64,000 nt of DNA from Acidimicrobiaceae bacterium. GTDB taxonomy: Bacteria; Actinomycetota; Acidimicrobiia; Acidimicrobiales; RAAP-2. The notes beneath the pieces were generated by a model that did not search any database, had not been told where the DNA came from, and worked only from the letters and a program-made list of their open reading frames with translations. Below, in pieces: positions 61,786-64,000 of this stretch. The DNA is taken from positions 31,765 to 95,764 of the forward strand of contig PKWY01000038.1 of assembly GCA_003132205.1 (NCBI GenBank). Reading direction: 5' to 3'. Within the stretch, counting starts at the first letter, position 1. The number at the start of each line of letters is the position of its first letter. A program made the translations under genes and the position numbers.

Positions 61786-63002
61786 TACGCTCGGTCTCTT
61801 TCGATAGGACAGGTCATGCACCTCGGGCCACCTCGGCCGCGGCCGAGCTCGCTGCCATCAATGGTGATGACCTCGATGCCCGCGCGGCGCAGCATGGTGT
61901 TGGTTGCCACATTACGGTCGTAGCCCATGATCACGCCCGGGGCGACGGCGAGGAAGTTCGTCCCGTCGTCCCACTGCTCGCGCTCGGCGGCCCGCTCGTC
62001 CTCGTCGGTCGAGAGCACTGTCACCCGGTCGACCTTCAGGGCCTGCGCCAGGGTCTCCCAGAGGTCCTCGTTCTGGGTGAGGCGCAACTCGCCCGGCTCA
62101 TCGGCGGCGATGACCGTCCAACTGCGCAGGTTGCGGTCGAAGTACGGGTACAGCACGAACGTCGACGTGTCGATCATGGTCATCACCGTGTCGAGGTGCA
62201 TGAAGGCGTGGCTGCGCGGCAGCTCGATCGCGATCACGCGCGTCGCCTGACCCGATTCGAAGAGCCGGCGCGCCAGGATCTCGACGGCGATCGCCGAAGT
62301 CCGCTCGCCCATCCCGATCAAGACCATCCCGTGGCCGAGGACGTGGACGTCGCCGCCCTCGAGCGTGGCCTGGTGATGCGTGACCTCCTCGTCGAGGTAG
62401 ACCTCGAACTTCTCGTCGCGGAACATCGGATGGAAGTTGTAGATGGCCCTCGTGTGCAACGACTCGCGCTGGCGCGCTGGCTTCGCCATCGGATTGATGG
62501 TCACCCCCGCGTAGATCCAGCTCGAGTTGTCGCGCTGGAAGAGGTGGTTGGGCAGCGGGGGCAGCACGAAGTCGTCGGCGCGCAACTGCTCCCACGAAAG
62601 GCTCCTCGTCTTCAGCGGATGCAGGTCGGACTTCAGGATGCCGCCGATCAGAATGTCCGCCAACTGGCCTCCGTCGAGGTCGTCCAGAAGCTTGCGAACC
62701 GGCTTCACGAGCGAGGGGCCAAGCTGATCGTTCGTGCAGAGCCGGTCGAGCACGAACGCCCTGCCGGCCTTTTCGTTCAAGACCTCGCCCAGGAGCTCGG
62801 CGAAGTAGTGGACCTTCACGTCCCTGTCGCGAAGCGCCTCGGCAAAGGCGTCATGCTCCTCCTTGGCCTTCTTCGCCCACAGCACGTCGTCGAACAGCAG
62901 ACTCTCGACGTTCGACGGCGTCAGCCTCGAAAGTTCCAGCCCCGGGCGGTGGATTATTGCTTGGCGCAACCGGCCAACCTCTGAATCAACATGAAACGTC
63001 AT
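61785..63002 (-). CDS. arcA: Arginine deiminase
   Basis: ArcA hydrolyses arginine to citrulline and NH3. The 405-residue protein has [23 protein letters not shown] at the start, [46 protein letters not shown], and the catalytic Cys395 in [15 protein letters not shown] near the C-terminus. ATG 63002 has AAGGGAA upstream, so it is preferred over GTG 63020. It is the first enzyme of the arc operon, 70 bases after the permease. Confidence 0.96.
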   Translation of the reverse strand: MTFHVDSEVGRLRQAIIHRPGLELSRLTPSNVESLLFDDVLWAKKAKEEHDAFAEALRDRDVKVHYFAELLGEVLNEKAGRAFVLDRLCTNDQLGPSLVKPVRKLLDDLDGGQLADILIGGILKSDLHPLKTRSLSWEQLRADDFVLPPLPNHLFQRDNSSWIYAGVTINPMAKPARQRESLHTRAIYNFHPMFRDEKFEVYLDEEVTHHQATLEGGDVHVLGHGMVLIGMGERTSAIAVEILARRLFESGQATRVIAIELPRSHAFMHLDTVMTMIDTSTFVLYPYFDRNLRSWTVIAADEPGELRLTQNEDLWETLAQALKVDRVTVLSTDEDERAAEREQWDDGTNFLAVAPGVIMGYDRNVATNTMLRRAGIEVITIDGSELGRGRGGPRCMTCPIERDRA

Positions 63003-63072
63003 CGCGTTCCCTTCTCTCACATTCCCTTATGACTTGTCATTCTCGTGCGCAGTCTTCGCTGTCCGTGGACGC

Positions 63073-64000
63073 CTACACCTCTGCGGGGAGGTCCACCGGC
63101 TCACTCGCCTCGCCCAAACGCTCGCGGCGGGCGTTCAAGAAGGCGTAGAGCACCAGCCCGATGAGCAGCACCACCAGGGCCTGGTACACGACCTGGTAAC
63201 CCGACGCGAACGTCACCCACATCGAGAACAGCACGCTCGTCCCCGCGATCGAAAGGTCGCGCGCCAACTGCCATCCCTGCACGCGACGGCGACGCGACAC
63301 CAGGAACGTCAACTGCGCGATCGCGGAGAAGAAGTACGGGATAGCCACGGTCACTACGCTGAGGTCCACCAGGTAGGTGAAGACCGTAAGCCCCGAACTG
63401 GTCGAATAGCGCCACGCCATCAGGATCGAAGGCAGCGCCGTGCCGACGAGGATCCCGAACCAGGCCGTCCCCTTCTTGTCGGTCCACGCGAATGGCCGCG
63501 GGAAGAGGTCGTCCTGGGCGACCGCCCGCGACGTCTCGGTCACGATCAGCGTCCAACCGTTCAGCGCCCCGATCCCCGAGACGACGGCGAGCCCGGCGAT
63601 GAAGCGACCGGCCCACGCGCTGTGGGGGAACATCGTCTGGAAGGCGTTGACGAACGGCGAGCCGGTGCCCACCAGCGTGTGGTGCGCCACGAGCCCCATC
63701 ACGACGGCCGTCACCAGCACGTAGAGCAGAGCGCTCGCGACCGTGCCGAGCACCGACGCGCGCATCACGTTTGTGCGGGGATCCCTCACCCGCTTCGCGG
63801 AGACCGCGGCGGCTTCGACCCCGATGAAGGAGAAGAGCGCCACACCGGCGGCAATGCCGATGCCGCTGTAGAGGCTGCCGCCCGACGCGTTGAAGGGACC
63901 GAAGTTGGCCTTTTGGACGAAGAACCATCCGGCGACGCCGACGAACAGCAGCGGCAGGAACTTCAGCACCACGCTGACGTTCTGGAACCAGGCCATCTGG
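63073..64000 (-). CDS. APC-family amino acid permease (C-terminal part; N-terminus outside the window)
   Basis: About 309 residues are visible, with eight to nine membrane segments. They include SGIGIAAGVALFSFIGVEAAAVSAKRVRDPRTNVMRA (APC motif with FxGxE) and IGALNGWTLIVTETSRAVAQDDLFP. This belongs to the amino acid/polyamine/organocation superfamily, probably ArcD-like arginine:ornithine exchange given the adjacent arcA, argF and arcC. The gene continues past 64000, so the start is not seen. Confidence 0.85.
   Translation of the reverse strand, partial: QMAWFQNVSVVLKFLPLLFVGVAGWFFVQKANFGPFNASGGSLYSGIGIAAGVALFSFIGVEAAAVSAKRVRDPRTNVMRASVLGTVASALLYVLVTAVVMGLVAHHTLVGTGSPFVNAFQTMFPHSAWAGRFIAGLAVVSGIGALNGWTLIVTETSRAVAQDDLFPRPFAWTDKKGTAWFGILVGTALPSILMAWRYSTSSGLTVFTYLVDLSVVTVAIPYFFSAIAQLTFLVSRRRRVQGWQLARDLSIAGTSVLFSMWVTFASGYQVVYQALVVLLIGLVLYAFLNARRERLGEASEPVDLPAEV

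Noticed and set aside
63029..63040. ATGAC-TT-GTCAT inverted repeat upstream of arcA as an ArgR site
   Set aside because: It does not match the AT-rich ARG box consensus and the arms are only 5 bp.

Overview
The window is high-GC DNA packed with short-gap or overlapping genes. The gene set points to an actinobacterium: a WhiB regulator, the mycothiol glycosyltransferase MshA, a ctaE-qcrC-qcrA-qcrB block, a rex-hemA-hemC-hemD run, nickel superoxide dismutase with its own maturation protease, and a mycobacterial-type menaquinone reductase beside nuo. A deep lineage such as Acidimicrobiia is my guess from the mixture; nothing here proves the class. It is an aerobic, menaquinone-based respirer with added amino-acid catabolism.

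Layout. 0-7.6 kb: edge of an MreB-like gene, a DUF2342 protein that has lost its zinc ligands, a small unknown gene, a formiminotransferase-like gene, whiB, a MoxR ATPase/vWA pair, and a secreted phosphodiester-glycosidase-like protein. 7.6-12.9 kb: a complete hutG-hutH-hutU-hutI histidine-degradation operon. 13.0-17.0 kb: cytochrome bc1 (qcrCAB) and oxidase subunit III. 17.0-19.3 kb: a HelD-type helicase. 19.5-22.9 kb: hemE-hemH-hemY. 22.9-24.2 kb: cyclopropane fatty acid synthase. 24.2-27.9 kb is the most accessory-looking stretch: a secreted protein with a duplicated cysteine loop, a solo TnpB, and small membrane-protein genes. 27.3-30.9 kb: a HAD phosphatase diverging from a large membrane protein that joins a dead phosphoesterase-like domain to an MprF-type synthase domain. 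30.9-46.8 kb: the full nuoA-N operon with an ATP-grasp gene at its 3' end. 46.9-49.2 kb: menaquinone reductase and an FTR1 iron permease, the latter apparently behind a tiny coupled leader peptide. 49.2-58.7 kb: one co-directional run mshA-ybjN-proC-rex-hemA-hemC-hemD-hemB-hemL-unknown. 58.8-59.6 kb: divergent sodX/sodN and a strong hairpin terminator. 59.6-64 kb: a small zinc-finger protein, then the arginine deiminase pathway (permease, arcA, argF/arcB, arcC).

How it fits together. Complex I, menaquinone (saturated by the MenJ-like reductase), bc1 and the oxidase form one respiratory chain. The two heme clusters and the iron permease supply its cofactors, and Rex sits at the head of the first heme cluster, where it could couple heme synthesis to NADH/NAD+. 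Histidine and arginine catabolism feed glutamate, ATP and NH3. Translational coupling through ATGA, GTGA, TAGTG or TGATG overlaps is the rule. Several genes lack a Shine-Dalgarno site but have a TANNNT box about 7 bases before the start codon, which suggests leaderless transcripts.

Most of the window is conserved housekeeping sequence. The items that look least described are the dead-phosphoesterase/MprF fusion, the FTR1 leader peptide, the CTG start of arcC, the duplicated Cys-loop protein, and the solo TnpB locus.
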